Shown here: positions 1-8,832 of the stretch, one piece after another
Layout: each line of letters starts with the position of its first letter
Position numbering within the stretch: the stretch's first letter is position 1
Origin: Anomaloglossus baeobatrachus
Taxonomy: Eukaryota > Chordata > Amphibia > Anura > Aromobatidae
Direction: 5' to 3'
Length of the DNA: 64,000 nt
NCBI RefSeq assembly: GCF_048569485.1
Contig: NC_134353.1
Location: 71,692,908-71,756,907, forward strand
Notes under the pieces: generated by a model
The model's database searches: none
Told to the model about the DNA's origin: nothing
Seen by the model: the letters and a program-made list of their open reading frames with translations, nothing else
Translations under genes and position numbers: made by a program

Positions 1-378
1 ATGAGTCTTCACCTGCGGACCTCTCTGGTCTACGACACACTATTTCCGAGGCCTCTTCCACCTCTACACCTCTGGCCTTTCCATGGGGTGCAACTTTGTC
101 ATAGTCACCCCTCTCTTGGGTCTCAGCTGCTTCACCTTCAGCCGCCTCACAGATAGGTGGCTCATCAGCTTGCTCAGAAGCGGGAGAGAATTCAGCTTTC
201 AACTCTGGGGTCGGCTCCTTCTCCATGGCTTCATCGCACGGACCACTGTTGTCCCGATTTATCGGTTTCTCTGGCAGCACGTCACCGCTTGCCAGTGTAC
301 CCGACTCAGCTTCAGAACCTTTGGGTTTCTTACTCTTCTTACCCACGACCTTCTCTATATCCTCCATCTTGGTGTTAC

Positions 379-1625
379 TGTGGCGCCCCTGACCTGGTCA
401 GGCACCACTGAGTACTGCACCCATGCTGGGGACAGTACAATACAGGTAATCCAGAAGGCTGACCGGGGTGTGGAACACAGGCGCATAGTGATCAGGTCTC
501 ACACATGTACCCATGAGAGGACCCCTGGGGATCCCAGGAGGGGGAAAAGCCTTCACCTTCACTGGAATAGTGGAGGGGGCCAAAAGCCTCCATCTCCTCT
601 CAAGGGGTGTGGTAAGAGAGTCTGGTTGCTAGGTGGCGTAGGCAGGCACAAAAGGGAAAAGAGAAGGAGGAGTAAACAGTCTAGAGTCTGCAGCAGAGTG
701 TGGAGGAGTGAGGAGCAGGAAAGTGAAGCTCAGACAGGAGCAGATGTGAAGGTCCCAGATGTGAGCCAGGCAGTGCAGAGTCCAGGGAGCTCGAGTGAGG
801 AGCAGATCCCGTGGGCTGCTGTAGTCTGACAGCGTCCGCGCAGTGGCTACCGACGGGGGAGAACGGTCAACTAGGAGTGCTACCCGAAATCCATCTTCAG
901 CTAGAGAGAGAGCAACGGAGTGGGAAGTAAGGAGACTGCTAGAGAGTACCAGGCCCAAACGGGCGGCAGATCCCGAAGCGGAGATAGATCCAGCTTTCTT
1001 TTGCTAAACCTGCCGGTGTGGGGCTCTCAAAGCCCACGCCACAACACCACAAAAGCCGCAGCCACGTAGCCACAGTTAGGGCCCATAGGTCACAGGAGGC
1101 AAGCAGCTGGAGTGGCCTGGTCCAGGCGACAAGCAAACGGCAAACGAAGGGGAGAGAGGCTGCAGCATCTTCCCTGGGTGACCCCCATAGGGACTCAAAG
1201 TCGGGGTTACCCCAAACCACCAAGGGCTAAGGAAGGCGAGTTAGTAGTCACCCTCACAAGTCAGCCTGAAGGATACCTGGTTCCCACTTGGTTCATCCCA
1301 GCTACGCCCGGGTCACTCACCCTGCCATCAACTGTGAGTAAAAACCCTGAAAGACATCCTGCCTGTGTTGAGTCATTCTGCGCCTTGTAGTTCTACGCAT
1401 CTACACAGGGCCCTGGGGCTTGCCTCACTCTCAGGAGGCTATTCCAACTAACTGCACTCACCATCAGCCCCAGGCGTCCCTTAACCTGCAGTGGCGGTCC
1501 CCCACTGACCGCAATACTGAGAGTGGCGTCACGACTAGAATAGAAGATTTCCTACCAGTGACAAGATCCAGCCGAGTGGAGTCCCTGAAGGTAATGCACC
1601 GACACAGCGTTTGCGGGGCTCCACA
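379..1625 (+). repeat. 5' LTR of the cold-shock-domain LTR element
   Basis: TG...CA ends. The first 30 bases can fold into a hairpin (GTGGCGCCCCTGACC against GGTCAGGCACCAC). A donor-like GTGAGT lies at 1334-1339 and the motif GTGGCGTCACGA near 1532. Both motifs recur at matching places in the other related LTRs of the window. Transcription start and polyadenylation site are not resolved. Confidence 0.92.
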
Positions 1626-1627
1626 TC

Positions 1628-1645
1628 TGGCGTCACGAACAGGAT
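1628..1645 (+). promoter_or_regulatory. Putative primer-binding site
   Basis: TGGCGTCACGAACAGGAT lies two bases after the 5' LTR, the normal place and form (TGG start) for a tRNA primer-binding site. I could not assign the tRNA. The core GGCGTCACGA also occurs inside the LTR. Confidence 0.55.
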
Positions 1646-1668
1646 AAGGACTAGACCTGTTCAGACAG

Positions 1669-3690
1669 GTGACCATGTGCCTGGGCGGTCCGCTTGAAAA
1701 ATTGGAAGCGCCGCCATATTGCCACCATGGAAAGCGCGCCGAAAAACAACAGCAGCCCGCGCTGGAAGAAGTTACCGCCCACGAAGAGGTGTGGCTACCC
1801 AGAGATCCCCTGCAGAGTTCTGACCTCGCTTGTGAAGAAAGCGGAAGCGTCCGGAGACGGCGGGAAGGAAAGAGAGCCACAAGCCTGCTGCTGCAGAGAG
1901 AAGAGATGGAGTCCGGACGTGGATACCCAGAACCAGGCTCTGCTGCCTGGTGGTGCCGGGAGCTTGCTATCTTCTGCGATCAGCTGGAGGCCAGGATTAT
2001 GCGACAGCTCAGTGAGGGACGCACGGAGCTTCTGGAGATGGCTGCGGCGGTTCGGACCTACGAAGAGGGAGCCGCGCGACGCATGCCAGATCGAGCGGCG
2101 ACGACTCAGATCCCGATGGTGCCACCGATGGGTGAGTCCAGAGTTGCCCCGGCCAGCGCAAGTGCTCCGACCCCTGCTGCTACGACCGCGGTCCCAGAAG
2201 AGGCGCCTGGCGCGGCGACGCTGAGCGAGGCCGCAGCCACGCTAGGTGCGGCCCGCCAAATCCAGGCCGCCGCAGCGACACCCCGCCTGGCCCGCAAAGG
2301 TCCGACTGCCACGGCGATACTCATCCGTGCCGCAGGTGTGACGCTGACCCAGGCTGCCACCCTGCTGAGCCCAGTCCGCCAAGACCCCACCGCAGCAGCG
2401 ACGCTCGTCCGAGCCGCAAGTGAGATGCTGAACCAGGCCGCAGCCCCGCCAGGTGCGGCCCGTCAAGCCCCGATCACTGCAGCGACGCCCAGCTCCACCT
2501 GCACGGACCCCATTGGGGATGCGACGCCAATTCAGACCGCGGCTGCAATGCCCAGTCCGGCCCGCCAAGAACTGGCCGCAACAGCGACGCAGATCCAGGC
2601 CGCCGCCACGCCAGGCTCGGCCCGCACAGACCAGGCCGCCGCCATGCCAGGCGCGGCCCGCCAAGACCAGGCCGCCGCAGCGATGCCCTGCGCGGCCCGC
2701 CAAGAAAAGACTACATCACCATTTACCCCGGCCAGCAAGGCCAGAGCAGACACCGCTCCCCAGTCTAAGGAGGTCCCTACTAGGAAATCCCTGATAGGTG
2801 AAGACCCCGCGTACTGGCAGCTGAAGGCTGACATGGAGGCCAAGTTTCCACAGGAGATGGTGGACCAGTACATGCTCCCTCCGCACACCCCTAAGGCAAC
2901 CCCTGCGGCAACCACGCCGAAGAGTCCACCGCCTGGGCCAGCTGAGGAACACTCATCCCTAGCGCTGCCACGACCAGAGTGCAGCGAAGAACTAAGGGGG
3001 AGAGGAGGGCAAGAAGTTGAGGAGTTGCCCCCGGAGCCAGCAGCAGTGCTAGTCCCAGAGCCGGAGATGCTGCCATATTCCCGCTGGGACGAGGAAGACC
3101 TGACACCTCCTGCTGAAGAAGACCTGCCCAACCGCCCCACCTGGGAGCTTGTAAGCTGCACTTCGCAGAATCCAGCCCGCAAGACACGGCGCCGAGGCGG
3201 TAGTACAAAGTATTCTCCAACATCACAATCTCCTGAGCAGAAAGACGAAGTCACCGCCAGAGACCTAGAGGAGAAACGGTTCCTGAGAAGGTTCAAACCC
3301 CAGATCAGAGGACCCCTGCGTCGAGGAATTGTCGAAGATTTCAGCCTCAAATCAGGATACGGCTTTATAGTATCACCTGGTGTGAAGGAAGGGATTTTCG
3401 TCAATCGAAGGGATGTGAGAGCCCATTTGCCCAGAGGACACCCTGGAAGAAATTTGAAGATTGGAGACTCAGTGGAGTTCACTATGCATCAGGGAGAAAG
3501 AGGCTGGTATGCCCTAGATGTTGCACCATGTTCTAGAAGTCCTTGCAGAAGCCCTGCAGTCACAACAGAAGATGAAGACAGAGACACTGAAGAAGAAAGA
3601 AAATACAACGAACCCACAGACGAAGAAAGAGATCAAGAAACCAACAGGTGCCGCAGCCCTACAGGCCCAAGCCCTGGTATGGAAGAGTAG
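1669..3690 (+). CDS. Cold-shock-domain (Y-box-like) protein of a pol-less LTR element
   Basis: This is a 673-codon open frame filling most of the internal region. The more likely start is the ATG at 1906 (codon 80, MESGRGYPEP), which has purine -3 and G +4. Reading from the first ATG, the parts are: an N-terminal region with a helix-like stretch (around residues 95-135), a low-complexity Ala/Pro/Thr region of degenerate repeats containing AARQ (about 150-360), a Pro/Glu-rich spacer, a cold-shock domain (about 553-618) and a charged Glu/Arg tail. The domain has RNP1-like GYGFI (563-567) and RNP2-like GIFVN (575-579). The LPRGHPGR insert and VEFTMHQGERGWYALDV fit the Y-box layout. Known cold-shock domains bind single-stranded RNA or DNA. 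The inferred role is binding or packaging the element's RNA in place of Gag nucleocapsid. A related domain occurs at 63013-64000. Confidence 0.85.
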   Translation: MTMCLGGPLEKLEAPPYCHHGKRAEKQQQPALEEVTAHEEVWLPRDPLQSSDLACEESGSVRRRREGKRATSLLLQREEMESGRGYPEPGSAAWWCRELAIFCDQLEARIMRQLSEGRTELLEMAAAVRTYEEGAARRMPDRAATTQIPMVPPMGESRVAPASASAPTPAATTAVPEEAPGAATLSEAAATLGAARQIQAAAATPRLARKGPTATAILIRAAGVTLTQAATLLSPVRQDPTAAATLVRAASEMLNQAAAPPGAARQAPITAATPSSTCTDPIGDATPIQTAAAMPSPARQELAATATQIQAAATPGSARTDQAAAMPGAARQDQAAAAMPCAARQEKTTSPFTPASKARADTAPQSKEVPTRKSLIGEDPAYWQLKADMEAKFPQEMVDQYMLPPHTPKATPAATTPKSPPPGPAEEHSSLALPRPECSEELRGRGGQEVEELPPEPAAVLVPEPEMLPYSRWDEEDLTPPAEEDLPNRPTWELVSCTSQNPARKTRRRGGSTKYSPTSQSPEQKDEVTARDLEEKRFLRRFKPQIRGPLRRGIVEDFSLKSGYGFIVSPGVKEGIFVNRRDVRAHLPRGHPGRNLKIGDSVEFTMHQGERGWYALDVAPCSRSPCRSPAVTTEDEDRDTEEERKYNEPTDEERDQETNRCRSPTGPSPGMEE

Positions 3691-4395
3691 AGGAATCTGC
3701 ATAAAGTAAAGCATACAGCAAGTTAAAGTTTTGAAAAGTTGGAAGTTTTGCAACGTTTACGTTTAAGTATGTGCCCACATAAACTTGTGTGAGAAAACCA
3801 TAAACCTTAAGGCTATGAACTGGCTATAGCCACAAACTCTCGCAGTGTAAATAGTTACACCAGAGGGCACCACCACCACCAGAGTCAGCCTGTTTAGGGG
3901 CTTGGCTCGTCTGCAACCAGGAGGAGCCCGTCCGTATATAGGGCCTTGGCTCGCCTGCGACCAGAGAGCATGCCTGTTTATGGGGCCTGGCTCTCCACCA
4001 CAAAGAGGGTACCTGGTCAGCACCAACTGTGGAGGCCGCCTCTACATCCTGCCAGAAGTGGCTGAAGGCGCGGATCCATCAGGCCAGGTATACCCTGAAA
4101 CCACCAGCCCATGAAAGCCGCCTCTACATCCTGCCAGAAGTGGCTGAAGGCGCGGCCAACGGGAGAGGCAGATTGGAGGAAAGGTCTGGGGAAGTAGATG
4201 GCCCAGATCTGGTTACCAAAAGGACCGGTGACCTGCCTCCTGAAAGGGTTTGGGTGGGTTAACGGACTTGTGGGTGGAGGGTGGTGATGTATGGTACCTG
4301 GTGCTTTTAAAATGTTTTACATGTTTTAATGTTTTATGCATTTTTAAAATGTTGTCTTGCAGCCCGAGGACGTGCTGGTGATAACTAAGGGGGAA
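3691..4395 (+). other. 3' non-coding region: repeats, acceptor-like site and polypurine tract
   Basis: This lies between the frame and the 3' LTR. It has three imperfect copies of a GGGCTTGGCTCGTCTGC-like segment (3897-3995) and a 39-bp direct repeat (about 4033 and 4120) starting GCCGCCTCTACATCCTGCC. It ends with TTGTCTTGCAG then CCCGAGGACGTGCTG and the polypurine tract. The last block is nearly identical before the LTRs at 48692 and 62356, so it is a shared functional module. The pyrimidine run plus CAG looks like a 3' splice site. Confidence 0.6.
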
Positions 4396-5642
4396 TGTGG
4401 CGCCCCTGACCTGGTCAGGCACCACTGAGTACTGCACCCATGCTGGGGACAGTACAATACAGGTAATCCAGAAGGCTGACCGGGGTGTGGAACACAGGCG
4501 CATAGTGATCAGGTCTCACACATGTACCCATGAGAGGACCCCTGGGGATCCCAGGAGGGGGAAAAGCCTTCACCTTCACTGGAATAGTGGAGGGGGCCAA
4601 AAGCCTCCATCTCCTCTCAAGGGGTGTGGTAAGAGAGTCTGGTTGCTAGGTGGCGTAGGCAGGCACAAAAGGGAAAAGAGAAGGAGGAGTAAACAGTCTA
4701 GAGTCTGCAGCAGAGTGTGGAGGAGTGAGGAGCAGGAAAGTGAAGCTCAGACAGGAGCAGATGTGAAGGTCCCAGATGTGAGCCAGGCAGTGCAGAGTCC
4801 AGGGAGCTCGAGTGAGGAGCAGATCCCGTGGGCTGCTGTAGTCTGACAGCGTCCGCGCAGTGGCTACCGACGGGGGAGAACGGTCAACTAGGAGTGCTAC
4901 CCGAAATCCATCTTCAGCTAGAGAGAGAGCAACGGAGTGGGAAGTAAGGAGACTGCTAGAGAGTACCAGGCCCAAACGGGCGGCAGATCCCGAAGCGGAG
5001 ATAGATCCAGCTTTCTTTTGCTAAACCTGCCGGTGTGGGGCTCTCAAAGCCCATGCCACAACACCACAAAAGCCGCAGCCACGTAGCCACAGTTAGGGCC
5101 CATAGGTCACAGGAGGCAAGCAGCTGGAGTGGCCTGGTCCAGGCGACAAGCAAACGGCAAACGAAGGGGAGAGAGGCTGCAGCATCTTCCCTGGGTGACC
5201 CCCATAGGGACTCAAAGTCGGGGTTACCCCAAACCACCAAGGGCTAAGGAAGGCGAGTTAGTAGTCACCCTCACAAGTCAGCCTGAAGGATACCTGGTTC
5301 CCACTTGGTTCATCCCAGCTACGCCCGGGTCACTCACCCTGCCATCAACTGTGAGTAAAAACCCTGAAAGACATCCTGCCTGTGTTGAGTCATTCTGCGC
5401 CTTGTAGTTCTACGCATCTACACAGGGCCCTGGGGCTTGCCTCACTCTCAGGAGGCTATTCCAACTAACTGCACTCACCATCAGCCCCAGGCGTCCCTTA
5501 ACCTGCAGTGGCGGTCCCCCACTGACCGCAATACTGAGAGTGGCGTCACGACTAGAATAGAAGATTTCCTACCAGTGACAAGATCCAGCCGAGTGGAGTC
5601 CCTGAAGGTAATGCACTGACACAGCGTTTGCGGGGCTCCACA
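4396..5642 (+). repeat. 3' LTR of the cold-shock-domain LTR element
   Basis: Same length as the 5' LTR, with two substitutions noticed. A donor-like GTGAGT lies at 5351-5356. It is followed by the target duplication TTAC and then the older Gypsy-type element. Confidence 0.92.
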
Positions 5643-5646
5643 TTAC

Positions 5647-7643
5647 CAAGCAGGTCAGGCAGGCTCTCAGTCCTGGATGAGACCTCTGGTCCAGACTTCA
5701 CCTCCTCAGAGGCTCTCTTCACTTCAGCGCCAGCTGTTTCTTGGGTTTTCACTGCATTACCTTCAACTTCCTCTGGGGTCTCTGCCGTGTCACCCTCAGC
5801 CTGGGTGTCACACCCTTCAACATGGCACTCTGTTCCTTTTAGAGATTTGGGGCTGAATTCGCTGTCATCCACCCCAGCACCAGGTAGTTCACCAGTCTGC
5901 TCACCCTGACTGTTGGGGATTATTCCTCCCCCCTCACTCTCCAGGATTCCATTTCCTATACCGCTCTCACTTGACAGACTATCAGCTTCACCCGGGGAAA
6001 TCATAGGGACCACCCCCATTATGTCCTTGGTTGGCTCATTTTCTGCGTTTTCACCCTGCTGATTTCTGTCGTTACAATGTGTCAGTTCCGTCTCTGATTC
6101 CTCTTTCTTTTGTAGGATATCACCATCTGACTCTACCATAGCAGTTGTTCCTGGCACCATGTCTTCATTACCCAGGCATGTCACTTTCTCTGCACCCTCA
6201 GACGGCATACACTGTGCCCCCTCTCTGCGCTTATTACGTCTTCGGCGTCGAGAGGATGTTTTACCCTTCTCGCTCATCTGTACCTCACTGTACTCGTTTG
6301 TCCCCTTTCTAGAGTCAGTGTCTTTACTGGAGTCATCATCACTCCCCCTGGTGTCCTGAACTAACATGTCCCCGCTTGACCAGGTGTCAGTCTCTTCCCC
6401 TGGAACTACTTGGGTTTTAGTGGTCACACTGTCACTTCCCTTTGGAGACGTCACGTCACGAACTTGGGTCCGTCCATCATTTTCTTTGGTCACCCCTAAC
6501 TTAGGACAGTCAGTTGTAGGAGGTGCTATCTCCTCCTTACCACACATAACTGCACAACAAGGACCCCTTTTAACCTCATACGGTAAACAGGCTGTCTTAG
6601 GCGGGGGCCGACTCATTCCGGTGTAATCGGTCCCGGCCTCTGTCTTCCATAAGTCCTTAAACAACTCAAAGTCCTGTCCTATGATAACGGGATAGATCAA
6701 ATCCTGAACCACACCCACGTCTGGGCACCCATACGGTCGGGCGTCTGAATCATCACTCTGGCCATAGGATATTCTTTAGTGGTCCCATGCACACAGCTTC
6801 CTTCTATTGTCCTACCATCCATAAAAAGGAGATTGGGCATGGGTCTCACTAAGGTTAGCCAGCTCCCCGGGTCTAACAGACCAGACACACATAGCCCATT
6901 CAAATCAACGGAGCACTTTTGTGGCCTCACATCGGATGGATAGCCTATACCGCAGGTAGGACATAGGTAAGGCGAATCCCATTGCCCCTTGCTATAGTCC
7001 ACCTGTTCAGCTTGTGAATGCTCCAACCCCTGGTGGGTCACCACCGCTTTTTGAGGCTCCGCCCCCTGTTGGGTAACTACCCCCTTCCGGGCCTCCGCCC
7101 CCTTCTGGGCAACCACCCTTTTTGAGACTCCGCCCCCTTTTGGACCACCGCCCCTTTTTGGGACTCCGCCCCCTTTTGGGCAACCACCCCTTTTTGGGAC
7201 TCCATTCCCTTTTGGGCAACCACCCTTTTTTGGGATTCCGCCCCCTTTTGGGGTTTCCATGCAATGTCCTTAGCCCCGAGTTCACACCGTTCGTCCTTAT
7301 CTCCCTGGGCACCTAGTGTCCATACTGGGCCCCGAAGAGAACTCTCAAACTGGTCCATGGCTGCGAAATCGCTGCACACTGACAGCTCCTGCTGTCCCCG
7401 CACCAGGAACTGGTACAGCTCCTCCAGAACGTCCGCAGGGACCATTCCCTCTTTTTGGCTTTCAGCCCCCACTGTTGTCACTGGATCACCTGGCACCTGC
7501 TGTGGGTGCTGCTGGCTCAGGAGCCCCTTCATGCTACAACGAAAAGAGGAACAGGAGGGGTGCTCCAATGGGTAATACCCGGTGGTCAAAGACAGGGGGG
7601 GATAGAGAACCACTAACCTTTCTGGGTTGTACCGCCCGTACAA
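5647..7643 (-). pseudogene. Coding remains of the Gypsy-type element (leader/gag-like and protease)
   Basis: These are fossil coding sequences of the minus-strand element. Near 7500 there is a segment that may be gag-like, then a Lys/Gly/Gln-rich repeat of about 12 residues (36 bp, 7026-7260). Next comes a Cys-containing stretch (CPTCGIGYPSD) leading into a retroviral aspartic protease signature, LLDPGSWLTLVRP, and the motif PVIIGQDFELF typical of vertebrate Gypsy-like proteases. The left part (5647-6700) is a long Glu/Ser/Thr-rich linker with an Arg/Lys cluster. The copy is broken. Confidence 0.7.
7026..7260 (-). repeat. 36-bp coding minisatellite inside the Gypsy-type element
   Basis: The plus strand shows tandem copies built on CCGCCCCCTTTTGGGCAACC and CCCCTTTTTGGGACT. 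On the minus strand they encode repeats such as QKGAESQKGVVA. About six imperfect copies are seen. The repeat is basic, which suggests a nucleic-acid-contacting spacer, but that is inference. Confidence 0.7.
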
Positions 7644-7952
7644 CCAGGATCTCCAGCTGGTGGTGTAACAATGCTCACCAAACAGGGCCCCGCAATTCCA
7701 GGCTGGCCTGGAACCTGCAGTCGCTGGACTCTCACCACTGCAGGACCCCGCTGACCTGCTGATTCACTGCCAGGTGCTTGAGAGCGCTGTCACTGTTCGT
7801 GGACCCGCCGATCCACCGCCAGCTGCTTGAGTGCGCAGACAAAATTTTCGTGGTCCTGCCGATCCACAGCAATACGTCCTAGGACGTTGCCCTTAGCAAC
7901 CAGGCTGCATTGCCCCTAGCAACCAGACCGCATGCCCGCATTCTCCACCATA

Positions 7953-8536
7953 TGTAACGATGTGGGCCCCAAGTGTATGGAGGCCACACGCCAGGTATCG
8001 GGATTAACACACACCGGAACAATTAGTCTCTTTAACAGAGCATAGGGTTTATTAATAGCTCAAATAAACCATACAAGGTCACACAACAGAACGATGTCAG
8101 TACTTGGCTTTATCCTCAAAGTCCAACACAGACATAACATAAAATCAACAGTGGAAGTTTTAGCAACTTCCCCACTCTCTGGCTCCTGCCAGCGTACAGC
8201 TCTAGCCAAGGTTCCTTCCAGCACCCAGGGCCCTCTGCAGACCCCTGTCTGTCTCTCCTCCCGGAGAGATTCGGCCCTACAGCCCTGGCCTGGCTGCACT
8301 CACCTCAGTCTTAACTTAGGCTCAATTTCAGAGCCTTGTGTTCAGCCTCCACACAGGCTGATACACTCAGAGCTCCCTGCTCTGCTCTCACTTGTTTCCA
8401 GCCCACACACTGGAAGTCTAGAGCCAGTCTCTATCTAGACTGCCCTAGACACACTCCACCTAGGTTCAGAGACAGGATTGCTTTAACCCCTGGAGCCACA
8501 CCCACAGGTGGTAAGGAATGTGAAATCATCATCACA
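7953..8536 (-). repeat. 5' LTR of the minus-strand Gypsy-type element
   Basis: On the minus strand this starts TGTGATGATG and ends CATCGTTACA, so the ends form an imperfect inverted repeat (TGTGATGATG against TGTAACGATG). A polyadenylation signal AATAAA lies on the minus strand near 8050. A TGG-starting primer-binding-like sequence follows two bases inside the element. The partner LTR is outside the window, so its age cannot be estimated. Confidence 0.65.
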
Positions 8537-8832
8537 CACCCTTCCATGGCTCTGCATGTATTGCAATCCTGTGGAACCACAGGTCCCAGCCAACTTCACA
8601 TTGCAGAGCACCCATGCTTCTGCAAAACATACCGGCCCTTTGTAATACAGCCGGTTGATATGTCACAGGTGGTAATGGCTCCTGCTGTGACTACTGGAAG
8701 GAAGGGAAAAGGCGCTGTTGTTCCTACTAGAGAAAATAAAGAAGAGGCACTGCTACAGCTAATGAGGGGATGGGGAAAAGCTCCTGTTATCACTAGGGAT
8801 GTCATGCGGTGTTCTGCCCCTCACTCACTAGG
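8537..8832. other. Unassigned spacer
   Basis: Sequence between the Gypsy-type 5' LTR and the next LTR. An open frame crosses it into the LTR but resembles nothing I know. I see no gene. Confidence 0.4.

Larger units (their letters stand above)
379..5642 (+). mobile_element. Young pol-less LTR element carrying a cold-shock-domain ORF
   Basis: This is a structurally whole, short LTR element. It has two 1247-bp direct repeats (379-1625 and 4396-5642) that start TGTGGCGCCCC and end GGGGCTCCACA, and a 4-bp target duplication TTAC (375-378 and 5643-5646). A TGG-starting primer-binding-like site lies two bases inside the 5' LTR, and a polypurine tract (AAGGGGGAA) abuts the 3' LTR. The 2770-bp internal region holds one long frame (1669-3690) with a cold-shock domain and no recognisable protease, reverse transcriptase or integrase. 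By eye the two LTRs differ at only two positions, so the insertion is recent. It must borrow its replication enzymes. It sits inside the older minus-strand Gypsy-type element. Confidence 0.9.
1..8536 (-). mobile_element. Gypsy-type LTR element, 5' part, interrupted
   Basis: This is a fossil LTR element on the minus strand whose 3' half lies beyond the left edge. The parts seen, in element order, are the 5' LTR (7953-8536), a primer-binding-like TGGTGGAGAATG just inside it, a leader or gag-like segment, a protein-coding tandem repeat, a retroviral-type aspartic protease segment, and a long acidic/lysine-rich linker. The piece at 1-378 has the same acidic/lysine-rich composition. A younger LTR element sits inside it at 379-5642 with a 4-bp target duplication TTAC. 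Reverse transcriptase would lie outside the window. It is broken. The Gypsy assignment rests on the protease and the motif PVIIGQDF. Confidence 0.75.

Noticed and set aside
83-829. 248-codon plus-strand frame
   Set aside because: It crosses the boundary of the Gypsy-type element and the LTR at 379. Its second half recurs exactly in the other LTR, so it is a chance frame in LTR sequence.
1669-3690. Host Y-box or LIN28-type gene or processed pseudogene
   Set aside because: It lies exactly between two near-identical LTRs with a target duplication, and a second LTR element in the window carries a related domain.
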